From: Rhodococcus sp. 06-235-1A
GTDB lineage: Bacteria; Actinomycetota; Actinomycetes; Mycobacteriales; Mycobacteriaceae
Direction: 5' to 3'
NCBI RefSeq assembly: GCF_002258785.1
Contig: NZ_NOYI01000008.1
Span: 186,001 to 250,000, forward strand
Length of the DNA: 64,000 nucleotides
In this document: piece by piece, positions 52,951 through 61,645 of the stretch
Layout: each line of letters starts with the position of its first letter
How positions within the stretch are numbered: position 1 is the stretch's first letter
Made by a program: the position numbers and the translations under genes
Notes under the pieces: model-generated
What the model was told of the DNA's origin: nothing
What the model saw: only the letters and a program-made list of their open reading frames with translations
Databases searched by the model: none

Positions 52951-54387
52951 ATGCTCGCAGCACCGAAGAGTGCGGCCGTCCGCCGCGCCACCCTGGCCGT
53001 CGTCTGTGTGACGACGGCAATGCTCATGCTCGACATCGCGGTGGTCAACACCGCCCTACCCTCCATCGCAGCCGACCTGAATTCCGGCGTCAGCGCACTG
53101 AAATGGGTCGTCGACGCCTACACCCTTGCCCTGGCGACCGTGGTTCTCAGCGCCGGCTCGTGGGCCGATCGCCGCGGCCGGAAACGGGTCTTCCTCATCG
53201 GCATCGTCACGTTCACCATCACATCGTTGTCGTGCGCGCTCGCACCGAACATCGTGATCCTCGACATCGCCCGTGCCGCACAAGGAGTCGGCGGTGCGCT
53301 GCTCTTCGCCTGCTCGCTCGCACTGCTCGCCGACGTGTTCGAGAAGGGGCCGGCTCGGGCGTCTGCGCTGGCCGCCTACGGTGCCACCATCGGCGGAGCC
53401 TTCGCGGTCGGTCCACTCGTGGGCGGCGTCCTCACCGAGGTGTTCCATTGGCGCGCAGTGTTCTTGATCAACATTCCCATCGGACTGCTGACTGTGGTCG
53501 CGACCCTGAGATGGGTGCCCGAATCTCGAGATCCCCGCCCTCGCGGAGCCGATGTACCCGGGCAGGTGTTGGTGTCCGCCGGCCTGGCCGGCCTGGTCTA
53601 CGGACTGCTGCACGGCAACGAGGCAGGGTGGACGGAACCGACTACGGTGCTCGCTCTCGGCATCGCAGCAGTCACTCTGGTGGCGTTCTGCCTGCACGAG
53701 CTCCATGCGCCGGAGCCGATGTTGCCGCCGCACCTGCTCGCGAACCGCGCGTTCGCCGGAGCCCAGATCGCCGCATTCGCCATCTCCGCATCCCTGTTCG
53801 CGGTGTTCGTCTATACCACCGTCTACCTGCAGAACGTGCAGAATCTCTCGCCGATCGAGGCCGGTCTGGTCTATCTACCCGCGACGGTGGCGATGTTCGT
53901 GGTAGCCGGCCTGACCGCGAAGCTGGACGGTCGCATTCCGGTCGCGCTCTCGTTGACAGTCTCGCTGATCCTGGTCTCCGTCGGCCTCCTGATGATGACC
54001 GTCGTCGACGTCGACGGTTCGCCGTACACGTTGATCCCTGGATTCGTGGTTGCATGCATCGGTGCCGGGGTGTTCAACCCCGTCATGAGCGGACTCGTTC
54101 TGGGCGAAGGCACAGCCCATCACTCCGGCTTGGCCGCCGGCATCAACGATGCGTTCCGGCAGAGCGGAATCGCCGTCGGAGTCGCCGGACTCGGCGCATT
54201 TCTCCCCGCCGAGTCGATGCTGCCCGGGGGTTCACCGATCGAGCTGGTGCACGGGTTGCACGCGGCATTGTTCGTCGCCGCACTGATTGCCGCGTTCGGT
54301 GCACTCGTCTGCGCGACGACGTTGCAGCACACCACCCGTCCGGACGCCATGACGTCCACTTCGAGCCCGGCAGAGGTGGCGGCATGA
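52951..54387 (+). CDS. MFS drug exporter (DHA2/EmrB-QacA type)
   Basis: A 478-residue transporter of the DHA2 type. It has the helix-1 motif 'LDIAVVNTALPSIAADL', motif A 'GSWADRRGRKRVF' and motif C-like 'GATIGGAFAVGPLVGG'. Exports hydrophobic drugs in exchange for protons. ATG 52951 follows AGGA; the longer frame to 52837 overlaps the divergent PBP. Possible promoter elements lie in the 104 bp between the two genes but none is clear. Confidence 0.87.
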   Translation: MLAAPKSAAVRRATLAVVCVTTAMLMLDIAVVNTALPSIAADLNSGVSALKWVVDAYTLALATVVLSAGSWADRRGRKRVFLIGIVTFTITSLSCALAPNIVILDIARAAQGVGGALLFACSLALLADVFEKGPARASALAAYGATIGGAFAVGPLVGGVLTEVFHWRAVFLINIPIGLLTVVATLRWVPESRDPRPRGADVPGQVLVSAGLAGLVYGLLHGNEAGWTEPTTVLALGIAAVTLVAFCLHELHAPEPMLPPHLLANRAFAGAQIAAFAISASLFAVFVYTTVYLQNVQNLSPIEAGLVYLPATVAMFVVAGLTAKLDGRIPVALSLTVSLILVSVGLLMMTVVDVDGSPYTLIPGFVVACIGAGVFNPVMSGLVLGEGTAHHSGLAAGINDAFRQSGIAVGVAGLGAFLPAESMLPGGSPIELVHGLHAALFVAALIAAFGALVCATTLQHTTRPDAMTSTSSPAEVAA

Positions 54388-54460
54388 CCGTTCTTGCTGA
54401 CGCGATCGAGCATCGGTACTTACACTGACGCCGAACAGCACGTGGGGAGGGGGCTCGCGC

Positions 54461-57400
54461 ATGATCTACCGATTGCTCGGCCCCCTGGAAGTGACGCGTC
54501 CCGACGGCCGTCCGATCGACCTCGGCCCACGCAAGCAGCGGGCCGTACTCGCTGCCCTACTGGCCGACAGCGGACGGGTCGTGTCGACCGATCGGCTGAT
54601 CGACGTGCTGTGGCAGGGAAACGCGCCGTCCAGCGCGATGGCGAGTCTGCAGGCCTACATCTCGAATCTGCGGCGAGCTCTGCGCGTCGACCCTGCCGCG
54701 GCGTCGGTCATCGTCCGGCAGCCACCGGGCTATCTGCTGGACATCGACGATCAGCACATCGACCGGGCCGCATTCCTGACGGAGGCGGAATCGGCGAGGC
54801 AGCACGTTCGGGCAGCGCAGTGGGAGCAAGCCCTGACCATCGCAGATCGTGCACTGGCCAGGGTTCGCGGGCCGTTCCTGGAAGATCTTCGCGACGAGCA
54901 CTGGGTCGAAGTGGAGGCGGCGGCATTCGAAGAAGTGCGCACGGAGTGCCGCGAAACCCGCATCACTGCGCTGTTGGCCGCGGGGCGTGTGGCACCGGCT
55001 CTGGTCGACGCCGCCGCTCTGTGTCACGAATACCCGCTGCGTGATCGCACGTGCTGGCTCCGCATGCTCGCGTTGCACCGAGCCGGACGCTCCACCGAAG
55101 CACTTCAGACGTATCGCGATCACGCCGCGCGGTTGGACGACGAACTCGGCTTGGACGTGGGCACCGAACTCGCATCGCTCCACACCGCGATTCTGCGTCA
55201 CGATCCGGGTCTGGCCGCGTGGCCGCGCCGGCCGGGATGGTCGGGGGCCGAGCGGCTGTCTATCCCGGCGTCGCCTGCGGGGTCGACGGAGTCCACCGAG
55301 GTGCAGCCGGAATCCACTCTGATCGGACGGACTGCCGAGTCGGACATGATCGCCGGGATGCTCGATCGGGTCGGCGGCGGGGAGAGCCGCTGGCTCGTGT
55401 TGACCGGTCCCGCCGGGATCGGAAAGACGCGCCTCGCCGAGGAGTGCGACCGCCGCACTCTCGCCGCTGCCGGACGGTCGCTGTGGGCGCGATGCCTGGA
55501 GGACGACGGCACTCCCGCCTGGTGGCCGATTCGACAACTGTTGCGCCAGTTGGGGGTCGACGCCGACGATGCCCTCGTCCCACCTGCCCGGGTCGAACCG
55601 GACGAGGCCAGATTTGCGGTCTACGAGCGGGTCACCACGGCCATCGAGGACTCGGTGGCGGGGTTCGGGTCCGGTGTGACGACGTTGATCGTCGACGACG
55701 TCCAGTGGGCCGACACGACCTCTCTGCGATGCCTGATGCATCTGGTCGCAGCGCTGCACCGGCACCCGGTGTGGTTCGTTCTGACGTTGCGCGAGAACGA
55801 GACCGGGCCCGAGGTACGCAAGATGGTGGAGACGGTGCTCCACGCAGCGGGGAACCGTCACCTGACGGTCACCCCGCTCGGCCCAACGGAGGTCGACGCA
55901 CTGGCCCGGCGCGTCGCGGGCGAAGATCTCGATGCCGACGAAATTCACCGCCTTGCCGAACGCACCGGCGGAAACCCACTCTTCGTATCCGAGTACGCGA
56001 GACTACCCCGAGACGATCGGCGGGACGGTGAGATCCCCTCCGCGGTCCGGTCGGTACTCGATCGCCGTCTGCAGGCAGTGGAACCAGCCGTACTGCAAGT
56101 ACTTCGGGTTGCGGCGGTGATCGGTGACGCCCTCGACGTCGGCCTGCTCGCCGCGGCGACCGGGCTGACCGTCGATACCCTGGTCGACTACCTCGACGAC
56201 GCCGCGGACGAGCGCATCATCGTGGCCGACCCCGCAGGAGGTGGCTGCGTCTTTGCCCACGGGCTTTTGAGAGACGCAGTGCTGCAAGCTATTCCGGCAT
56301 TGCGCAGGCAACGCATCCATGCATCGGTTGCCGAGGCTCTGATCGATTCGCACGATGCCGACCGATCGAGCAAGCGGGCGCAACACCTGATGGCCGCACT
56401 GCCGATCGTCGACCCTCGAATCGCTCTCTCGGCCTGCACCGATGCTGCGCGCGAAGCGACCGAACGGTGGAGTTCGGAAACGGCTGCGCGATGGTGGGAT
56501 GGTGCGGTCCAGGCGTACGATCTCCTCCCCGCCTCGGAACAGGTGCCGGACGAGCGCGACGACCTGCTGGTCGCACGTGTCGAAGCCCTCGCTCGGGCAG
56601 GGCGCGGTCAAACCGTCCTCGACGTCGTCGACGAGTGTCTGCTCGACGCCGTACGTCAGGGTCGAACATCGACTGTCGGACGGTTGGCCGCAGCCCTGCT
56701 GCGCGCCGCGGGTGCCTGGCCGTGGGTGTCCTACGGCCGCGACCCGGCACCGTTGCTCGGCAGACTCGCCGGCATGGAGCAGTTCGTCGAATCGGACGCG
56801 GCCGCTCATGCGCGCCTACTTGCGGCAACGGCCGTCGGATTCTGTTACCACCCGGACTCGTCCGTTCCCGACGCATTGAGCCGTCGCGCACTCGATAGTG
56901 CATCGGCAACAGGGGACTTGGAGGTCGTCGCTGATGCTCTGCTTGCTCGGATCCTGCTGTTCTCCGGCGTGGCGCAGCGCAGTGAGGAGTCCCTCGGGTT
57001 GATTCGCGAGTTGTTCGCGCTGTCTCACCGCCATTCTCCTTTCGACAACGTCATCGCCCATGCGGTGGCGAGCATGACCGAGATGAATCTGGGCGACGTC
57101 GAGAGTGCCACCGATCACCTGCGACGCGGAATCGCCGGGTGTGATCTACTGCGCCTGCCGGTTGTTCGTGTCCAATTACGCTGGATGGAAGCAACATTGG
57201 CGGCCTGGCACGGAGATTTCGACGAGTGCCGACGCCAGTACGACACCGCTCGCCAGATCCACCTGCAGACCGAGCTGTACACCGCTGGCAGCGCCGGTCT
57301 GGCAATGAACGCACTGGAGTGGGAGTGCGGCAACCTGACGGCAGCCGAGCCGGGGATCGTCGAGCCGCAATCGTGGAGCATCGCGATCGACGCAGCCAAC

Positions 57401-57883
57401 GGCAGGAAAGCCGAAGCAACACAATCGATATCGAACTGGTTGACGGCGTCGCGGCCACCGACGTGGACGACACTCGGCCACACGACCCTCCTGGCTCGCG
57501 TCGTCGCGGATCTCGAATTGGTCCAGTTCGCCGAGCAATTCGTGGAGCTACTCCAGCCCTTCACCGACCGCATCGCGACGGTGGGTCATGTCGGCTCCAT
57601 CGGTTCGGTCGCGGAGGCGTCGGCCAGGCTCCACGCAGTGCTGGGCCGCAGCGACCAAGCCGCCGAGCTGCTCGATCGAGCCGAGGCATTGGCCACCCGA
57701 ACCTCGAGCCGCCCGACCCTGCTGCGGTGTCGGTTGCTCAGAGCCCAGCTACAGCCACCGTCGAGTGCCCGTGAGAACGCGGTCTCCGAGATACTCGCCG
57801 AGGCCCGACGAACCGGCATGCTCGGGCTGGCCACACAGTTCAAGAATTCTCCAAGCGCGGTGGGCAATTCTCGTCCTCGTTGA
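54461..57883 (+). CDS. SARP/BTAD-type transcriptional regulator with ATPase domain
   Basis: A 1,140-residue AfsR/LAL-like regulator. An OmpR-type winged helix (1-95) and BTAD domain (about 98-245) are followed by an AAA/NB-ARC-like ATPase with Walker A 'GPAGIGKTRL' near 315 and Walker B 'TLIVDDVQWAD' near 408. A long helical TPR-like C-terminus of about 600 residues completes it. Such proteins activate antibiotic or secondary-metabolite genes. ATG follows GGGGAGGGGG. The FAD oxidoreductase gene starts 15 bp downstream, so it is the likely target or partner. Confidence 0.87.
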   Translation: MIYRLLGPLEVTRPDGRPIDLGPRKQRAVLAALLADSGRVVSTDRLIDVLWQGNAPSSAMASLQAYISNLRRALRVDPAAASVIVRQPPGYLLDIDDQHIDRAAFLTEAESARQHVRAAQWEQALTIADRALARVRGPFLEDLRDEHWVEVEAAAFEEVRTECRETRITALLAAGRVAPALVDAAALCHEYPLRDRTCWLRMLALHRAGRSTEALQTYRDHAARLDDELGLDVGTELASLHTAILRHDPGLAAWPRRPGWSGAERLSIPASPAGSTESTEVQPESTLIGRTAESDMIAGMLDRVGGGESRWLVLTGPAGIGKTRLAEECDRRTLAAAGRSLWARCLEDDGTPAWWPIRQLLRQLGVDADDALVPPARVEPDEARFAVYERVTTAIEDSVAGFGSGVTTLIVDDVQWADTTSLRCLMHLVAALHRHPVWFVLTLRENETGPEVRKMVETVLHAAGNRHLTVTPLGPTEVDALARRVAGEDLDADEIHRLAERTGGNPLFVSEYARLPRDDRRDGEIPSAVRSVLDRRLQAVEPAVLQVLRVAAVIGDALDVGLLAAATGLTVDTLVDYLDDAADERIIVADPAGGGCVFAHGLLRDAVLQAIPALRRQRIHASVAEALIDSHDADRSSKRAQHLMAALPIVDPRIALSACTDAAREATERWSSETAARWWDGAVQAYDLLPASEQVPDERDDLLVARVEALARAGRGQTVLDVVDECLLDAVRQGRTSTVGRLAAALLRAAGAWPWVSYGRDPAPLLGRLAGMEQFVESDAAAHARLLAATAVGFCYHPDSSVPDALSRRALDSASATGDLEVVADALLARILLFSGVAQRSEESLGLIRELFALSHRHSPFDNVIAHAVASMTEMNLGDVESATDHLRRGIAGCDLLRLPVVRVQLRWMEATLAAWHGDFDECRRQYDTARQIHLQTELYTAGSAGLAMNALEWECGNLTAAEPGIVEPQSWSIAIDAANGRKAEATQSISNWLTASRPPTWTTLGHTTLLARVVADLELVQFAEQFVELLQPFTDRIATVGHVGSIGSVAEASARLHAVLGRSDQAAELLDRAEALATRTSSRPTLLRCRLLRAQLQPPSSARENAVSEILAEARRTGMLGLATQFKNSPSAVGNSRPR

Positions 57884-57898
57884 AGCACTCGACGAGAA

Positions 57899-59344
57899 AT
57901 GGATTCCATCATGGCTTTTCACTCCCCTACGATCCACGCAGATCTGGACTCACTGCGCAGCGAAATCACCGGCTCGCTCGCGCTACCCGGTGAGCCGGGC
58001 TACGAACTCTCGACGCCCTGGAACGTCGCCGTCCCCGTGCGGCCGCTCGCTGTGGTCGAGGTACACGACGCACGCGATGTCGCGAGCACGGTTCGATACG
58101 CCGCCCGCGCCGGTGTCCGGGTCGCCGTCGGTCGAACCGGACACGGCGCAGTCCCGATAGAGGACGACGTCCTGTTCGTCCATACCGGACGCCTGAACAG
58201 CTGCGTCGTCGACGCGGAGGCCCGAACAGCTCGGCTCGGTGCCGGTGTGATCTGGCAGGACGTCGTCGACGCCGCCGCCCCACACGGCCTGGCTCCACTG
58301 TGCGGATCGTCCACCGCGGTCGGGGTGGTCGGCTTTCTCACCGGTGCCGGCATCGGCCCGCTGGTGCGCACCTTCGGACTGTCCTCGGATCACGTCCGAG
58401 CGTTCGAGCTCGTCACCGGAGAGGGCGACATACTCCGAGTCTCGGCCGACCAGCATGCAGAACTCTTCTGGGGACTGCGCGGCGGAAAGTCCACCCTCGG
58501 CATCGTCACCTCGGTCGAGATCGACCTGATGCAGCTCTCGCACTTCTACGGCGGCGCACTGTATTTCGACGGTTCCGATGCGGCCGCCGTCGCCCACGCC
58601 TGGCTGGATCTGTGCGCCGATCTGCCCGAGCACACGTCCACCTCGATGGCCTTGCTGCAGCTGCCGTCGCTACCGCAGGTTCCACCACCCCTGGCCGGTC
58701 GCTTCACCGTGGCGATTCGGTTCGCCAGTGTCGCGGGCCCGAACGAGGCGGAAGCGCTCCTGACCCCGATTCGAGGCGTCGCCACGCCCGTCGTCGATGC
58801 GGTGGGCATGCTGCCGTACTCGGCGATCGGTGCGGTGCACGCCGATCCGGTCGATCCTATGCCGAGCCACGAATTCAGCTGCCTCACCGGGGAATTGACT
58901 CATGGCGCGATCGACGAGTTGCTCACCGTCGCAGGCCCGGAGTCGGGGTCACCGCAGACGGTCGTGGAAGTTCGCCTGCTCGGCGGCGCGCTCGCGCGCG
59001 AGCCACGGCACCGAAGCGCGTTCTGCCATCGGGATGCGGCATTCACCCTCTTCACCGCAGGCGTGCCGCTGCCGGTGCAGCGAGCCATCGAGGCGGGAGT
59101 GGCTCCCGTCGTTTCCCACGCGGGACGCGTCGAACAGGCGATGTCTCCGTGGTCGACCGGACGTTCGTTGCCCAATTTCGCGTCCAGTGCGGATCCGAAA
59201 CGCATCGCGAGGATGTACGACGAGGACACCGCGCACTGGTTGAGCGCTCTCGCCGAGGAGCACGATCCAGCGGGTGTGTTGCGCGTCGGACCGGTCGTAC
59301 GCGACGTCGGTGGCGCATCTTCCGATCGAGGTGTAATCATGTAA
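57899..59344 (+). CDS. FAD-binding oxidoreductase (BBE/oxygen oxidoreductase family)
   Basis: A 481-residue FAD_binding_4 enzyme. The His of 'RTGHGAVP' (His82) is in position for covalent FAD attachment. The usual second anchor Cys in 'G-x-C-x-x-V-G' is replaced by Ser138 ('CGSSTAVGVVG'), so only one covalent link is expected. No signal peptide. Family members oxidise sugars, polyketides or alkaloids. ATG 57899 or 57911. Its stop codon lies inside the palindrome that controls the next gene. Probably in operon with the SARP regulator. Confidence 0.82.
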   Translation: MDSIMAFHSPTIHADLDSLRSEITGSLALPGEPGYELSTPWNVAVPVRPLAVVEVHDARDVASTVRYAARAGVRVAVGRTGHGAVPIEDDVLFVHTGRLNSCVVDAEARTARLGAGVIWQDVVDAAAPHGLAPLCGSSTAVGVVGFLTGAGIGPLVRTFGLSSDHVRAFELVTGEGDILRVSADQHAELFWGLRGGKSTLGIVTSVEIDLMQLSHFYGGALYFDGSDAAAVAHAWLDLCADLPEHTSTSMALLQLPSLPQVPPPLAGRFTVAIRFASVAGPNEAEALLTPIRGVATPVVDAVGMLPYSAIGAVHADPVDPMPSHEFSCLTGELTHGAIDELLTVAGPESGSPQTVVEVRLLGGALAREPRHRSAFCHRDAAFTLFTAGVPLPVQRAIEAGVAPVVSHAGRVEQAMSPWSTGRSLPNFASSADPKRIARMYDEDTAHWLSALAEEHDPAGVLRVGPVVRDVGGASSDRGVIM

Positions 59345-59354
59345 TTACGATTAC
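59333..59354 (+). promoter_or_regulatory. AT-rich palindromic operator upstream of the RHH-like gene
   Basis: GTAATC (59333-59338) and GATTAC (59349-59354) form outer inverted arms around a perfect GTAATTAC palindrome (59341-59348), in an otherwise GC-rich region and overlapping the previous stop codon. A perfect TAGGAGG ribosome site for the next gene follows at 59363-59369. Confidence 0.55.
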
Positions 59355-59373
59355 TTCCCACGTAGGAGGACAC

Positions 59374-59919
59374 ATGAAACCCAATGGACGCTCGTTCGGT
59401 CGCCCCGGCGGCTGGCAGCACGCAGACATCCCCACTGCCAGCGATGCCGCCGAGTGGTTCGGCGGCCGACTCCCCGCCGGCTGGTTCGACGGGGACGCCA
59501 CGATCGAGGTCGACCGTGAGGAGATCCTCGTCGTCGGCACTCTGCCCGCCGAGGAAGACAGTTCACCCGCCGCCGTCGAGGGCCGCATCGCGCGCTTCCG
59601 GGAAACGACCCGTGGTGACCGCATCCAGATCGCAGCCGAGGCCGAGAAGCGATACGGCCGAAAGGTTGCGTGGGGCGTCCGAAGCGAATCGGAGGTCATC
59701 CTGTTCACCCATCTCGCCGTCCCGGTCATGACACGCCTGCGTCAGCCCGAGCGTCGCGTCCTCGACACCCTTGTCGATGCCGGCGTCGCTCGCTCCCGCG
59801 CGGATGCGTTGGCCTGGGCCGTCAAGTTGGTCGGCGAACACACCCAGGAATGGCTGGACGAGCTCCGTGGGGCGATGGAGACGGTCGACGAGCTGCGCAA
59901 GAAGGGGCCGTCGGTCTAA
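59374..59919 (+). CDS. Ribbon-helix-helix-like small protein of unknown function
   Basis: A 181-residue protein. The first 110 residues form an uncharacterised domain with a 'RPGGWQHADIPTASDAAEWF' start and a beta-rich middle. The C-terminal part, 'RRVLDTLVDAGVARSRADAL' then 'AWAVKLVGEHTQEWL', has the strand-helix-turn-helix pattern of ribbon-helix-helix DNA-binding or antitoxin proteins. The TAGGAGG ribosome site and the palindrome just upstream suggest autoregulation. I do not recognise a named family. Confidence 0.7.
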   Translation: MKPNGRSFGRPGGWQHADIPTASDAAEWFGGRLPAGWFDGDATIEVDREEILVVGTLPAEEDSSPAAVEGRIARFRETTRGDRIQIAAEAEKRYGRKVAWGVRSESEVILFTHLAVPVMTRLRQPERRVLDTLVDAGVARSRADALAWAVKLVGEHTQEWLDELRGAMETVDELRKKGPSV

Positions 59920-59924
59920 TTCGA

Positions 59925-60052
59925 TTGCGCGAACGTCAGGCTCGGGGTTACCGTGATCCTTGCCTTGTCGCCCACAGATTCGGAGAGGCCATTGCTCTTC
60001 CAAAGGTTCTAGACGCCTGCAGATCGTCCGCACGCACACCTTTGGAGCGCCC
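59925..60052 (+). promoter_or_regulatory. ABC-F leader with upstream ORF and SD-sequestering inverted repeat
   Basis: A promoter-like pair, TTGCGC (59925-59930) and TACCGT (59949-59954) with an 18-bp spacer, precedes a short open frame. Perfect arms CCAAAGGT (60000-60007) and ACCTTTGG (60038-60045) can pair; the 3' arm takes in the first GG of the GGAG ribosome site (60044-60047) of the ABC-F gene, and the 5' arm covers the last codons of the short frame. Confidence 0.55.
59953..60012 (+). CDS. Candidate leader peptide of ABC-F gene
   Basis: A 19-codon frame from GTG 59953 to TAG 60010, encoding MILALSPTDSERPLLFQRF. GGGG lies 5 nt upstream. If transcription begins at the nearer promoter, an in-frame TTG at 59965 would be the start instead. 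The final Gln-Arg-Phe codons and the stop lie inside the 5' arm of the inverted repeat, so a ribosome stalled near the end would free the downstream ribosome site. Confidence 0.4.
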   Translation: MILALSPTDSERPLLFQRF

Positions 60053-61645
60053 ATGCCTCGTTCATCCTCCCTTTCTGTCTCGAACCTGACGTTCTCCTGG
60101 CCCGATGGCGACCCCGTGTTCGACGCCTTGTCGGCCATCTTTCCCAGCGGCACAACAGGACTCATCGGCTCCAACGGTGCCGGAAAATCGACACTGCTGA
60201 AGTTGGTCGCCGGTGAATTGACGCCGCAACGCGGTTCGATCTCGATCCCCGGCGTACTGGGTCATCTCCGTCAGGACGTCGCACTCGACCCCGACCTGCC
60301 AGTGGACTCGGTACTGGCCATCGACTCGGTCCGAGAAGCGTTGCACCGCATCGAATCCGGGAGGTCGACCGAGGAGGATTTTGCAATCGTAGGGTCCTCC
60401 TGGGACGTCGAGGAGCGAGCACTGGCACTGCTGGACAAGCTCGGACTCGGTACCATCGTCGGCTCCCTCGGCGACCTGGATCGAGCGGTCGGCACCCTGT
60501 CCGGCGGCGAGGCCATGCTGCTCGCACTCACTGCCGAGCTCCTGGCCGAGCCCGACGTACTGCTGCTGGACGAGCCCACCAACAACCTCGATCGGGTTGC
60601 GCGAGAACGGCTGTACACAGCCATCGACGGCTACGCGGGTGTGCTGATCGTGTGTACGCACGATCTCGAGCTGCTCGAACGCGTCGACTCCATCGCCGAG
60701 GTGCGGGCAGAGCGCAGCGGTATCTCGAGACTGCGCATGTTCGGCGGCAACTATCAGCACTATCGAGCAGTGATCGACGCCGAGCAGGACGCGGCACGGG
60801 CAACGGTCCGCGATGCCAAGAACGACGTCCGCAAGCAGGAACGCGAATTGATCGACACAAGAATCAAACTCGACCGACGTCTGCGCTACGGCAAGAAGAT
60901 GGAAGAGCAGAAGCGCGAACCCAAGATCGTCATGGGTGCGCGAAAGCGCGCCGCACAGGAATCGGCCGGAAAGCTACGCGGCACCCACACCGACCGCGTC
61001 GACGATGCCCGATCGTCCCTGTCCGCAGCCGAGGATCTCTTACGCGACGACCGCGAGATACGCGTCGACCTCCCGGCAACGAAAGTCCATCCTGGACAGA
61101 CGGTTCTGACCCACGAGGAGGTCATTGTCGTGGGTCCCGAACGCATCGCCCTGATCGGCCCGAACGGCAGCGGCAAGACCACCCTGTTGCGGGCTCTGCA
61201 CGCCACAGGAGCAGAGGTGCCGTGGAAGTATCTGCCCCAGCGACTCGACGTCTTCGCCGAAGCCCGCAGCGTCGCCGAGAACGTGGCCGACGTGGCGCCA
61301 CACGCCACCGCCGAACAGATCCGGGGACAACTTGCCCGATTCCTGTTCCGCGGATCCGACGCCAATGCCGTCGTCGCCACCCTCTCCGGCGGAGAACGAC
61401 TGCGGGCCGCACTGGCGCGAATCCTCCTGGCAGAGCCTGCTCCGAAACTACTGATGCTCGACGAGCCAACCAACAACCTCGACATCACCAGCCGACAACA
61501 CCTCATCGAAGCCTTGGAGACATTCGAGGGCGCACTGATCATCGCGAGCCACGATCGGCCGTTCCTCGATGCCATCGCCCCCACCCGCACAATCGACCTC
61601 ACCCCGATCGCTGCAGAAACGCCCGCCCGGGAGGAGTCGATGTGA
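60053..61645 (+). CDS. ABC-F ATPase (ribosome-protection / antibiotic-resistance type)
   Basis: A 530-residue protein with two ABC ATPase domains and no membrane part. First Walker A 'GSNGAGKST' (39-47), signature 'LSGGE' near 149 and 'LLLDEPTNNLD' near 170. The charged inter-domain linker with coiled-coil helices runs from about 235 to 325. Second Walker A 'GPNGSGKTT' lies near 368, 'LSGGERLRAALA' near 444 and 'LMLDEPTNNLD' near 468. Members eject antibiotics from the ribosome or act in translation. ATG 60053 follows GGAG; the in-frame extension to 59960 is the leader. GTGA overlap links it to the hydrolase. Confidence 0.88.
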   Translation: MPRSSSLSVSNLTFSWPDGDPVFDALSAIFPSGTTGLIGSNGAGKSTLLKLVAGELTPQRGSISIPGVLGHLRQDVALDPDLPVDSVLAIDSVREALHRIESGRSTEEDFAIVGSSWDVEERALALLDKLGLGTIVGSLGDLDRAVGTLSGGEAMLLALTAELLAEPDVLLLDEPTNNLDRVARERLYTAIDGYAGVLIVCTHDLELLERVDSIAEVRAERSGISRLRMFGGNYQHYRAVIDAEQDAARATVRDAKNDVRKQERELIDTRIKLDRRLRYGKKMEEQKREPKIVMGARKRAAQESAGKLRGTHTDRVDDARSSLSAAEDLLRDDREIRVDLPATKVHPGQTVLTHEEVIVVGPERIALIGPNGSGKTTLLRALHATGAEVPWKYLPQRLDVFAEARSVAENVADVAPHATAEQIRGQLARFLFRGSDANAVVATLSGGERLRAALARILLAEPAPKLLMLDEPTNNLDITSRQHLIEALETFEGALIIASHDRPFLDAIAPTRTIDLTPIAAETPAREESM

